A stretch of 64,000 bases of DNA. Origin: Pseudolysobacter antarcticus (GTDB taxonomy: Bacteria > Pseudomonadota > Gammaproteobacteria > Xanthomonadales > Rhodanobacteraceae). This document shows, in pieces, positions 38,741 through 48,113 of the stretch. Numbering within the stretch: position 1 is the first letter of the stretch; each line of letters opens with the position of its first letter. Made by a program: the position numbers and the translations under genes. Where the stretch lies: positions 2,418,001-2,482,000 of the forward strand of contig NZ_CP035704.1 of the NCBI RefSeq assembly GCF_004168365.1. The letters are read 5' to 3'. The notes beneath the pieces are model-generated. The model worked only from the letters and a program-made list of their open reading frames with translations, ran no database searches and was not told the DNA's origin.

Positions 38741-39322
38741 TCCCGCCGCATGCAGGTAGCTGCGATGTGGTGTTCTGCCAGTTCAGCGATTTGAGGGGGC
38801 GTAAGCAGCACGTCAGAGTCTCGGTAGAGGGCGATGGCGTAGCCCAGCTTCGACAGTTCCACCGCCATTGAAACGGCTTGGCCGCCATTGCCATCGGCGA
38901 TCGCGGCACCCAACTGCTCGATGGGTCGCCCTTCGTGCGACGCTGGCCAGTTCTCGCGAATACCCAACAACAGGCCGACTTCAGTCATGCCCTCGCAGAC
39001 GAGGATGCGGCGCGCAAACAGAGCCCGTGGTGTATATCGCAGGAGCAGGTGAATAGGATCCGGCATACTCGGCGCACGCAGCGACATGTGACGGGCGGGC
39101 CGACTGGTCTGGGCCACGAACAGACCCTTGGTTCCGGCTTCACCCAATGCGACGTCCGAATGCGTGGTCATCAACACTTGACCAACAGCCTTGTGCTCGA
39201 AAATCGCCTTCACCTGGTCTGCCTTGAGTTGGGCGATGGCCCCTATGATGCGGTGAGGTTCGAGACCGTTCTCAATCTCATCGACCAGTAAAATGGCCCC
39301 TTCGCTGATGGCTGACTTCTGA
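38737..39322 (-). pseudogene. OLD-family ATP-dependent nuclease, C-terminal part only
   Basis: The remaining frame starts at the IS boundary with I-L-L-V-D-E-I-E-N-G-L-E-P-H (ABC-type Walker B) and M-T-T-H-S-D-V-A-L. A TOPRIM domain follows with I-L-V-C-E-G-M-T-E-V and L-Y-R-D-S-D-V. This order is that of OLD-family ATPase-nucleases, several of which are phage-defence proteins. The N-terminal ATPase half was removed at the truncated IS copy, and the C-terminal end merges with the vsr relic. Confidence 0.8.
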
Positions 39323-39535
39323 GAGCCTGTTCAAAGTCTCAATCTATGAGACCGGCGTGCTGATACTGGCGGAATGAGATCAACCTATCCGAGTGACATC
39401 AGTCGCGCCCAGTTTGAGCAAATTCATCCTTTGCTGGAAAGCGCACGCAAGAAGACCAGCCCGCGTCGGGTGGATCTGTACGAGGTATTTTGCGCGGTCC
39501 GCTACCTCCTCAAAAGCGGCTGCCAGTGGCGCATG
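39323..39535 (+). mobile_element. Truncated IS5-family copy C (213 bp)
   Basis: Starts with the terminal repeat GAGCCTGTTCAAAGTCT and matches copies A and B as far as the C-Q-W-R-M codons of orfA, now on the plus strand (ATG at 39374). It then breaks off at 39535. Beyond that point lies an M19 peptidase sequence without its N-terminus. The junction looks like the endpoint of an IS-adjacent deletion. Confidence 0.92.
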
Positions 39536-40304
39536 TCGACTTACTAGTTGATCATGCCGGCCATGGCCAGCCACTGGATGAAAAGACGCCGTTGATGACG
39601 GACATTCCGCGCCTGCGCGCAGGTGGCATGGGCGCACAGTTCTGGTCGGTCTGGATTCCGCCGACGGTGACTGGCCCGGCGGCCGTGCAGATGACCCTGG
39701 AAGAAATCGATATCGTCCGGACGATGGTGGCCCGCTATCCCGATGTGTTCGCAATGGCTTACACCGCCGATGACATCGATCGGATCCATCGCGAAGGTCG
39801 GATCGCTTCACTGATCGGCATCGAAGGTGGTCATCAGATCAACAATTCGATGGCCGTACTGCGTCAGATGTACGTGCTCGGCGCGCGCTATATGACGCTG
39901 ACACATACCAGGAACATTGATTGGGCCGATTCGGCAACCGACGCTCCGGTGCACCATGGCCTGACGCCGTTCGGCAAGGCGATCGTGCACGAGATGAATC
40001 GGCTCGGCATGTTGGTCGATCTCAGCCACGTCTCGCCCGATACGATGCGGCAAGCGATCGCCGTCAGCGCCGCACCCGTGATGTTTTCGCATTCCAGTGC
40101 ACGCGCATTGGTCGATCATCCACGCAACGTGCCCGATGATATGTTGCAGTTGGTCGCCAAAAATCATGGCGTCGTCATGGTGAATTTCTATCCCGGCTTT
40201 GATTCAGTGGCGACTGCGCACTGGGACGCGGATCGTGCGGCGGAACAGGCTCGCTACAACGCACCACCGGGCGGTCTGTATATCGGTCAGCCCGAGCGCG
40301 CTAA

Positions 40305-41152
40305 GAACCTGTTCAAAGTCTTTTGAGCAGTAGCGTGAGGAAGGCAAGGTGAATGAACTGGAGGCTGGTATTGAGCTTGCGCTCGCAGTTCTTCCAGAGT
40401 CGTCGGCATTTCTCCAACCAGGCGAAGGAGCGCTCGACCACCCACCGCTTCGGGATAACGGCGAAGGTATGCAATTCATTGCGTTGGGCGATCTGCACGG
40501 TGGCACCGATGGCGCCTTGGACCGCTTCGGCAAAGGGCTGGCCGACGTAGCCGCCATCCGCTAGGACACTTTGTACCCGATGTAGGTTTGCCTGACATCG
40601 ATCCATCGCCTGCAAGGCGCCCTTGCGATCGGTGACTTCCGCTGTAGTCACCGCAATAGCGTGAGGCAGTCCCTGCGTATCCACGGCAATATGCCGCTTG
40701 ATCCCGAGACCTTCTTGCCGGCATCGTAGCCCTTATGCGTCGCCGTGTCGGTGTTCTTTACGCTTTGTGCATCAACGATCAAGAAGCTCGTCATGGCGTT
40801 GCGCCCCTGCTTGATACGCGCCGCGCCCACCTGATTTTTTTAACGCCCGCTCCAGCAGGCTGATGCCGTTCTCGTCAGGCTCGCTCCAGATCGAAAAGTA
40901 CGAATGCACCGTTCGCCATTTCGGAAACTCCGTGGGCAGCATGCGCCACTGGCAGCCGCTTTTGAGGAGGTAGCGGACCGCGCAAAATACCTCGTACAGA
41001 TCCACCCGACGCGGGCTGGTCTTCTTGCGTGCGCTTTCCAGCAAAGGATGAATTTGCTCAAACTGGGCGCGACTGATGTCACTCGGATAGGTTGATCTCA
41101 TTCCGCCAGTATCAGCACGCCGGTCTCATAGATTGAGACTTTGAACAGGCTC
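40305..41152 (-). mobile_element. IS5-family insertion sequence, copy B (848 bp)
   Basis: Same ends and layout as copy A, flanked by a TAA duplication (40302-40304 and 41153-41155). It is one base shorter because a C is missing at about 40703-40705. Nearly identical to copy A elsewhere, so the copies spread recently. Confidence 0.93.
40313..41101 (-). pseudogene. IS5-family transposase of copy B, orfB frameshifted
   Basis: OrfA (40772-41101) is intact and identical in sequence pattern to copy A. OrfB reads normally to G-K-K-V-S-G and then shifts frame at the missing C near 40704, so the rest of the DDE domain continues in another frame (40313-40684). Copy B therefore needs transposase from another copy, unless the missing base is a sequencing error. 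Confidence 0.85.
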
Positions 41153-41576
41153 TAAGGCCGCGCTGGCTGATTGGGACAAACATCATCCCGTGCCGATCGT
41201 GACGATTGGCGTGGTGGCCGATCATATCGAGCACATCCGCAAACTCGTGGGTGTCGAGACCGTCGGTCTCGGTTCCGACTTCGATGGCATTCCCAGGACA
41301 CCCAAAGGTCTCGATGCCGTCGACAAATATCCGGCGCTGCTAATCGAGCTGGCCCGTCGTGGCTGGACCGATAAGGATCTCGCGGCCGTAGCTGGTGGCA
41401 ACATGCTTCGGGTGATGCGCGAGGCCGAGGCGGTGGCCAAGCGGCTGCAAGCGACCGAGTCGCCATCCATGCTGACCATTGATGGCAAACCACTAGCAAC
41501 CGAATAGAGCTCAGATGGTTGTGGCCGGGACGCATCGCAGTCCCGGCCACCCGCACTGTTTCAGGCGGATCGACGA

Positions 41577-43199
41577 TCAGGGTTGCGGCGTGATAACCAG
41601 GTCTTGGAAGTCGTAGCTGAAATCAGCGAGCGGCGAGACCGACTTCATGTTGATCCGGGATACCTTGCCTGACGCGTCCAGAGCGAAGGTGACGTAAGCT
41701 GGTTCAATGCCCTTGTCGTCCCAGACCGTGCGGAACGTATCGTACTGCCAATACTCTAGTGTCGCTGCCATATTCGGCGTCTTGGTAAAGTCGATCCGCA
41801 GCCGCGCCTTATCCTGACTGACGTCGATCGGCCCGTACCACGGGTCGGCGTACTTGCCGACATAACCCGACAAGGGCAACGGTGGCTTCCCGCTCCCCGC
41901 CTTGATCTTCGCTTGCGCCAGATCCATCGCATCCAACGCCACGATCGCAGCGGCTTGACGCTGTTTCTTGAAGGCGCCGAAATCGGCTACCCAGTGGTGG
42001 TGCGGAGCACCGAGATAGTGATCGAGCAACTCATACATCAGACCTTTCATCACCACGCCGCCATCTTCGGAATTCGCCTGCATCGCGAACCCGACATTGC
42101 GACTCGGCAACAGCACCACCAGCGACTGTTCGCCGAGCACCGCGCCGCCGTGCTCCAAGATCGTGATGCCGCGATAGTCCTCAACGTCCCAGCCCAAGGC
42201 ATACGCGGAGAACTGTGGGGTTAACGCATCCAGCGGCGCCGGGTACTTGCTGATCGGCGTTAGCACTTGCGGCGTCCACATTTCCTGCGATGCCGCTTCG
42301 CTAAACAATCGCGCCCCGTCCTTGCCTGCCTGCGGCAATGCCCCATGGTTCAGCTGAATCGCCAACCAGCGCGCCATGTCGTTGGCGCTGGAGGCCAGCA
42401 AGCCGGCCGGTGCCGCAGCTTGCGGCAGGCCTTGCCGTTCATCCAGCATTTCCAGATGACCCATGCCGCGGATGCGGCCGTCGAGTCTGGCATGCGGCTG
42501 TACCCGATCAGATGTCGCAAAATGATCCACTTCGTCGGTGGTGGAATGGTTCATCCCGGCCGGCTTGAGCACATGTTCGCGCACAAAGTCTTCCCAACGT
42601 TGGCCGCTCACCGCCTCGATCAGTTGACCGGCAACCATGTACAACACGTTGTCATAGGCATAACCGCTACGAAAGCTCGTGGCCGGCTTGATATAGCGCA
42701 GCGCATGCACTGCTTCTGCGCGAGTGCGCAAGGTACGTGGCACGAACAACAGGTCGCCAGCGCCGAGACCGAGTCCACTGCGATGCACCAGCAGGTCGCG
42801 AATGGTGATCTCGCGAGTCACCCACGGGTCGTACATCTGGAATCCGGGCAGATGATCGGTGACTTTGTCATCCCAACCGATCTTGCCCTCATCCACCAGT
42901 ATCGCCAACGCCGCACTGGTGAAGGCCTTGGTGGTGGAACCGAGCACGAATAGGGTGTCGGCATCGACGAGTTCCTGCGAACCCAGCTTGCGCACGCCAT
43001 AACCCTTGGCCAACACGGTTTTGCCATCTTCCACGATGGATACGGCCATGCCGGGAACACCGTATTGGTGCATTGCCGCCTCCATATGCGCATCGAAGTC
43101 GATGGGGACTTCAGCCATTGCAAATCCCGAGGGCACGAGGACACTGAGCAAGGCCACAGCCAGAAGTGACCGCAAAGGACGCGAGGTAAGGCAACTCAT
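41577..43199 (-). CDS. Exported serine hydrolase, beta-lactamase class C/DD-peptidase fold
   Basis: A 540-residue exported enzyme of the penicillin-binding/beta-lactamase fold. It has a signal peptide (about residues 1-28), the nucleophile motif S-T-T-K near residue 88, Y-A-Y-D-N near residue 180 and H-G-G near residue 360. A C-terminal beta-domain of about 140 residues resembles the DUF3471-type extension found on many such hydrolases. Members include D-aminopeptidases and esterases. The start at 43199 has an AGGAGA ribosome binding site. Last gene of the TonB-dgcN-ykvI operon, which suggests D-peptide cleavage. Confidence 0.88.
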   Translation of the reverse strand: MSCLTSRPLRSLLAVALLSVLVPSGFAMAEVPIDFDAHMEAAMHQYGVPGMAVSIVEDGKTVLAKGYGVRKLGSQELVDADTLFVLGSTTKAFTSAALAILVDEGKIGWDDKVTDHLPGFQMYDPWVTREITIRDLLVHRSGLGLGAGDLLFVPRTLRTRAEAVHALRYIKPATSFRSGYAYDNVLYMVAGQLIEAVSGQRWEDFVREHVLKPAGMNHSTTDEVDHFATSDRVQPHARLDGRIRGMGHLEMLDERQGLPQAAAPAGLLASSANDMARWLAIQLNHGALPQAGKDGARLFSEAASQEMWTPQVLTPISKYPAPLDALTPQFSAYALGWDVEDYRGITILEHGGAVLGEQSLVVLLPSRNVGFAMQANSEDGGVVMKGLMYELLDHYLGAPHHHWVADFGAFKKQRQAAAIVALDAMDLAQAKIKAGSGKPPLPLSGYVGKYADPWYGPIDVSQDKARLRIDFTKTPNMAATLEYWQYDTFRTVWDDKGIEPAYVTFALDASGKVSRINMKSVSPLADFSYDFQDLVITPQP

Positions 43200-43254
43200 A
43201 TCGATCTCCTGTTCAATGCAAATCCTGCCGAACCATGCGTCGGCAGCGTTCAAT

Positions 43255-44352
43255 TCACGAATGCCGACGCCAAAGCCGATGAACACCGAGCGTCAATACG
43301 GGGGCCACATAAACCAGCAGGAACATCCACGCCAGTGCGCGATAGCCCTTGGCAATGAGTGTCACCAAACCAAAATGGGCGGCGATAAAGATCGAACCCA
43401 CGAGCAAGACGCTCGCAATCAGCAGGCGACCCATCGTGGATAACGGCACTCCCTTGCGGACTTGCCACGCTGCGTTGATCCGCTCGTTGATTGCGTGCAC
43501 GGCGCCCACGCCACTCTCAAGCAGAGCAAGGAAAATCATGGCCTGGAACAGCAGGTGGAACCACGGTCGGTTCAATCGTTGCAAAACAAAGTCTGACGGC
43601 AGGGTTTCGGATCCGATCTGCGGATACCAGCCGATCATGCAGACGAAAAACAGCAGAGCCGGGATCATCGCCAGCGGACCGGCCAGCAAACCAGCCACCA
43701 CGGCATCGCGACGGCACACGAAATGCCGCGTAATGGGAAGAATGACGACGGCGCCAATGATGTTGTACCCGGCATACGTAAGGCCACCAACGGCCCAACC
43801 GGCGTTGATGGCGGGCACGCTGAAACCCAGCACGATGCGGTCTCCAAACGTGCTCAGCACAAAGATGAAAAACAGGATATAGATGCCGTAAAGGAAGAAC
43901 GAGACCCATTTGAACAGGCGCTCGACCGAGTGGTTGCCGAATGCGGAAATCGTGCCTATGCCGGCCATCAGAGCCAACGTGCCGACTATCGTGGGCCAGC
44001 CGGTCATGGCTGCGACGATTGCGCCGGCCGCAGCTCCGAATACGGCAAGGATCAGGATCAGGAACAGCACATAGGCGACCTCGAACAATCCCCATGCCGG
44101 CCCCAGCAGCTCCTGGAAAAATCGCCGGTACTCAAAGGACGCGGTTTCGTGCGCGAACATGAAAGCAATGGTGCATATGACGCTCCAGATCAGCATCGCC
44201 AGCAGCATTCCCAAGAGACCGCCGAGCGGACCACCGGGAATGAAGAATTCCACCAGTTCGCGCCCAGTTGCATAGCCGCCACCGATCACCACCGCTTTGA
44301 AGGCCAGCCCCGGCAGCCAGTAGCGCTGGAATCGGCTCGATTGGCTCGTCAT
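43255..44352 (-). CDS. YkvI-like multi-pass membrane transporter
   Basis: A 365-residue integral membrane protein with about ten helices. The N-terminal G-G-G-Y-A-T-G-R-E segment near residue 25 and A-G-Y-N near residue 195 are typical of the YkvI family, distantly related to amino-acid/cation symporters of the LeuT-fold group. It likely imports an amino acid or small peptide across the inner membrane. It lies between DgcN and the serine hydrolase in one operon, suggesting the imported product is a D-amino acid; this is inference. Confidence 0.8.
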   Translation of the reverse strand: MTSQSSRFQRYWLPGLAFKAVVIGGGYATGRELVEFFIPGGPLGGLLGMLLAMLIWSVICTIAFMFAHETASFEYRRFFQELLGPAWGLFEVAYVLFLILILAVFGAAAGAIVAAMTGWPTIVGTLALMAGIGTISAFGNHSVERLFKWVSFFLYGIYILFFIFVLSTFGDRIVLGFSVPAINAGWAVGGLTYAGYNIIGAVVILPITRHFVCRRDAVVAGLLAGPLAMIPALLFFVCMIGWYPQIGSETLPSDFVLQRLNRPWFHLLFQAMIFLALLESGVGAVHAINERINAAWQVRKGVPLSTMGRLLIASVLLVGSIFIAAHFGLVTLIAKGYRALAWMFLLVYVAPVLTLGVHRLWRRHS

Positions 44353-44431
44353 CGGGCGTCAGCTCGGAATTGGAGCATGCAAAATGCGTGGGAGACCGAT
44401 GGATAACTCATGTCGAAACCAGATTGGGCCA

Positions 44432-45478
44432 TCAATTTTCCAGGCATGCCTGAACCAGCCGATCGAACGCCGCGCCACCGCGTATCGGATCTGCGACAGC
44501 GCAACCCAGCCGCAGACTTTCGCTGGCGAGCAGCACCTCGGCTTCCGCTTCGCCAAGGTGCGCAGTATTCAAGCTGACTCCCGCACAACGAATGCATGGG
44601 TTTGTGCGTCGTCCGAGCTGGAGTGTCAATGCGATAGTTTCTTCGATGCTGGGCACCCGAAACTGGGAATGGCCGAGAACGTGTTCGCGTCCTGGCTGGT
44701 GGCACACCACGATCACATCTGGTTGGCTGCCGTGAAGCAACGCGAGTGACACACCGGCATAGGCAGGATGGAACACCGAGCCTTGTCCTTCGATGACGTC
44801 CCAATGATTTTCGGATGCATCGGGCGATAGCATCTCGGCTGCGCCAGCGGCGAAATCGACCACTACTGCATCCAAAGGAATGCCGCCGCCGGCAATTAGA
44901 ATGCCGGTCTGGCCGGTCGCGCGAAAATGGGTTTCAAGTCCACGGAAACTAAAAGCGCGGGCGATGGCCAACGCCGTGTATTTCTTGCCGAGCGCGCAAT
45001 CCGTGCCAACGGTCAGCAAGCGCTTGCCACTGCGTTTGCGACCATTGGCGATGGGAATATCGGACGGTGGTCGACGCACGTCGATCAGCTGCCGGCCCGT
45101 GCGTATGGCAGCAGCTTGCAGCGCAGGCATATCGGCGAGCCGCGTGTGCATCCCGCTGATGATGTCCAGTCCCGCCTCCATCGCGTTCACCAGTGCCGGC
45201 TGCCAGTGATCTGGAATGAAACCGCCCGCATTGGCGACACCAATCACCAACGCTCGTGCTCCGTTCGCATGAGCTTGGGCTGGAGTCATTGCAGCCAATC
45301 CGGTCGATACGGTGGCTCCCTCGATGTGGAATTCGCCGACGCAACGATCTGCGGCCCAATCGCGCAACCCAAATGCTGTTTTTGCGTAAGCGGGCTCCTT
45401 GGTATCGCCAAGGAACAGCAGATAAGGCCCTGGTAGCGCATCGGCTGGTGAAATCAATGGAACCGGAATATGGCGCAT
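44432..45478 (-). CDS. dgcN: DgcN-like N-acetyltransferase (DUF1611)
   Basis: A 348-residue protein of the DUF1611 family with a Rossmann-like N-terminal half (L-F-L-G-D, G-V-A-N-A-G-G) and a P-loop-like segment V-G-T-D-C-A-L-G-K-K-Y-T near residue 150. DgcN acetylates D-glutamate, and DgcA then epimerises N-acetyl-D-Glu to the L form; this pathway is described in marine proteobacteria and haloarchaea. A DgcA-like epimerase lies at 51216. The ATG at 45478 is chosen by family start; the upstream extension is unlike the family. Confidence 0.85.
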   Translation of the reverse strand: MRHIPVPLISPADALPGPYLLFLGDTKEPAYAKTAFGLRDWAADRCVGEFHIEGATVSTGLAAMTPAQAHANGARALVIGVANAGGFIPDHWQPALVNAMEAGLDIISGMHTRLADMPALQAAAIRTGRQLIDVRRPPSDIPIANGRKRSGKRLLTVGTDCALGKKYTALAIARAFSFRGLETHFRATGQTGILIAGGGIPLDAVVVDFAAGAAEMLSPDASENHWDVIEGQGSVFHPAYAGVSLALLHGSQPDVIVVCHQPGREHVLGHSQFRVPSIEETIALTLQLGRRTNPCIRCAGVSLNTAHLGEAEAEVLLASESLRLGCAVADPIRGGAAFDRLVQACLEN

Positions 45479-45573
45479 GTGGGGTAAGTGTCGTTTAGCG
45501 CGAATCGTTGCTCCGCGATTGACCGTTGTAGTCAATGGCGGAGCTCGATGGAACAACCGTAGCTGTTAAGTTT

Positions 45574-47957
45574 TTAGTACCGGTAGTCGAATTCCAGACC
45601 GATGGTGCGAGGCTGAATGGGCACCGCTAGCAGGTTTTGGGTGGCGCCGGTGACTTGATTGTCATTCCGCGCGATCGACGAATAGGCGCGCTTGTCTGCG
45701 AGGTTCTTCACATAACCACGAATCGTCCAATTCTCATTGGATATGCTGGCATGAAGATCGATGGCCGCGTAACTATCGAGCTGCAGCGGATAGGTGAATA
45801 CGGGTACCCCATCGGCTACCTGTTGGCGTTCCGTCGTTCCGTTCAGTCGACTTCCCACCCAGCGCACGCCGCCTCCGATGTTGCCCTGCCATGTACCAAC
45901 AGGGAAGAAGTAATCGCTGGTGAGCGATGCGGACAGTTTTGGAACATAGGGCAGTCTGTCGTCGGCCAGACCGCTTCTCAAATCCAGAAGTCCACCCGGC
46001 GTCGGGATAAAAATAGGCGTGTAGTCCTGGCTCAGTTGGCCTTTGTATAAGCGGCATTGAATCCGAGCTCGAAACTACTGTTGGGCCGGTACACGCTGGC
46101 GAGCTCCGCGCCATCACTGGTCGCCTTGCCACCGTTGACCAGCCCGCTCTTGCCACCGAACGAAGCCGGAACCTGAATGTTTTTCCAGTCGATATGGAAC
46201 GCGGCCAGATCGATTTGCACGGTTTTGTCTACAAACAAACCCTTCGTACCCAATTCGTAGCTGGTGAGCGTGGATGAATCTACCTTGGAAGGCAGGCCCG
46301 GGAACGCGACATTGGGGCCGCCTGGCTGATAGCCCGTGGCAACTTTGCCATACACCATCGCATGCTCGGAAAGCTCGAACTGCGGTGTCAGGCTCCAAGT
46401 AAAAACACCCTCACTGGAGCTACCCGGCTCTTGGCCAACGGTCACAAGCGCACCGGCAATATTGTTCTGGCTGAACTGCTGATCGTTCTTGGCGTAGCGA
46501 ACGCCAGTACCTAGCTTGAACTGATCGGTGAACTTGTAGGTGCCGTTGGCAAAAATCGCCGTTTCTTTATACGTCGCAGGCAATTCCAGCGATGCCAGGG
46601 TTCCAAACATGGCGCCATAGGGGTCTGCTAATGGACTGCCGTCGAGCTGGTTGAGAAAGATCGCTTGATTTTGGTTGCCCTTCTCGTGCGTGTAAAAAGT
46701 GCCGACAAGCCATTCAAAACGGACGTCGCTCTTGGACGCGAGACGAAATTCCTGCGAAAACTTGGTCAGGTTCAAACCGGTGTCGAAATAAGAACTGCCC
46801 GGAGCTGGCAGGCCAAGTGCGAGATCGGCGAAGTTACCGTAAGCGACAGTAGTGTCCTGCCGGCGTTTCGTGTGGGTGTCGGAGTAGCCAGTAGCCGATA
46901 CGAAGTCGCTCCAGCCCAAATCCCAATTCACCGTTCCAGAGTAATAATCGATGCTCTTGGAGAACGGCTCGTTGACGGAGACTAGGTTGCTGAGATCCCC
47001 GCCGATCGGCCGCATGGTCACTGGATCGAGCGCTACCGTAGCGTTGTTGTCGCTTTTGATGGTCTGTCGCATCGCCCCAAGTTGCACGCTCACCGCATCG
47101 CCCTGCCAGAGCAGGGACACCCGCCCGCTGGTTTGCGATCCGCTGTTGACATTCTGGTTGCCGTGAACTGTATCGTCGATATAACCGGGCAAGTTATTGC
47201 GCGCGTATCCAACACGCAGCGCAAGCTGATCCTTCACCAGCGGCAAATTGGCACCAAAGCGGAAGTCATTGCCTGAATCCCCACTCGTAACATCGGACAC
47301 ACCGCCACCAACGCGAAGGCTGTAGGTTTCAAGATCAGGCGGGATGGTTACATATTTCAGCAAGCCACCCATCGCACCCGCCCCGTACAAGGTGCCCTGC
47401 GGGCCGCGCAGCACTTCCACACGTGCGATGTCGTAAGGCAACAGGTCGAGTGCAAAATTCGTCGCTGCCTGATAGAGGCCGCTCGAACCCACCGGCGTTT
47501 CGTCCAGATAGGTGCCTACGGTACTGCCGGAAGACAATACGGCGATGCCGCGCATGGACACGCGCGTCTGCCCTGGCGTACCGTCGCTTGTTACCTGAAA
47601 ACCAGGTACGTAGTCAGCGTAATCCGACAATTGGGTGGCATTGCTGCGTTCAATCTGTTGCTCACCGACCACGCTAATGCCGGAGGCAACATCGCGAATG
47701 TTCTGCGCACGTTTGTTGGCGGTGACCACGATGGTTTCGAGATTGACGGCCTTATTAGCGCTGGAATCTTCGGCTGCAGGGATTTTCTTGGTCACCGGGT
47801 TGGGCGATTTTGAAACGGATTCCTGATCCGGACTTAGCGGTGAGCTCGAGTCGTCTTCTGCCATCGCCACGCCGCAGGCGAGCAGAGACAATGCGCCAGC
47901 AATGGCAATGACCAAGGGTGCACTTCGGTAGGTGTTCCGGCAAATGGATCGGTTCAT
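45574..47957 (-). pseudogene. TonB-dependent outer-membrane receptor, frameshifted near the C-terminus
   Basis: Outer-membrane active-transport receptor of about 795 residues when joined. It has a signal peptide (about residues 1-33), a TonB-box-like region (T-I-V-V-T-A-N-K) and plug domain with V-L-R-G-P-Q-G-T-L-Y-G-A-G-A, then the barrel. The first frame ends after A-A-Y-T-K-A-N (stop at 46032). The rest, from Q-L-S-Q-D-Y-T-P to the terminal F-D-Y-R-Y, continues in another frame to 45574. One base is missing within GGCC near 46038-46041. The intact barrel end suggests a recent mutation or a sequencing error. First gene of the operon behind the 48090 promoter. Confidence 0.9.
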
Positions 47958-48064
47958 GTTAATACTCCAGAAGTCATGCGGTGGCCACAAAAGACGAATG
48001 TCGATGGGCTAGGACATATCAGTGCGAAATTTGCCCAATACGGCTTTATTTAATCCCAAATGAG

Positions 48065-48098
48065 ACTATTAATCCTGATTAGAGAAATGTCAATCCGC
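48065..48098 (-). promoter_or_regulatory. Promoter and shared element of the TonB-receptor operon
   Basis: On the minus strand TTGACA (48093-48088), a 17-base spacer and AATAGT (48070-48065) form a good sigma-70 promoter. The -35 and spacer contain TTGACA-TTTCTCTAATCAGG, matching the element at 54414-54433 in all but one base. Likely operator of a common regulator. Confidence 0.75.
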
Positions 48099-48113
48099 AG
48101 CGCGTCATTTAAG

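Larger units (their letters stand above)
39536..41506 (+). pseudogene. M19 membrane-dipeptidase family, N-terminally truncated and split by an IS
   Basis: Zinc dipeptidase family that cleaves dipeptides, often with D-residues at the second position. Present are T-D-I-P-R-L-R-A-G-G, I-G-I-E-G-G-H, L-S-H-V-S, F-S-H-S-S-A-R and, after the IS, G-S-D-F-D-G. The first metal-ligand motif (D-G-H-N-D) and the start are gone, deleted at the IS copy C junction. Copy B (40305-41152) interrupts it; removing it and one TAA duplication rejoins P-E-R-A with K-A-A-L in frame. It lies convergent with the D-peptide operon and probably once belonged to it. Confidence 0.9.
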
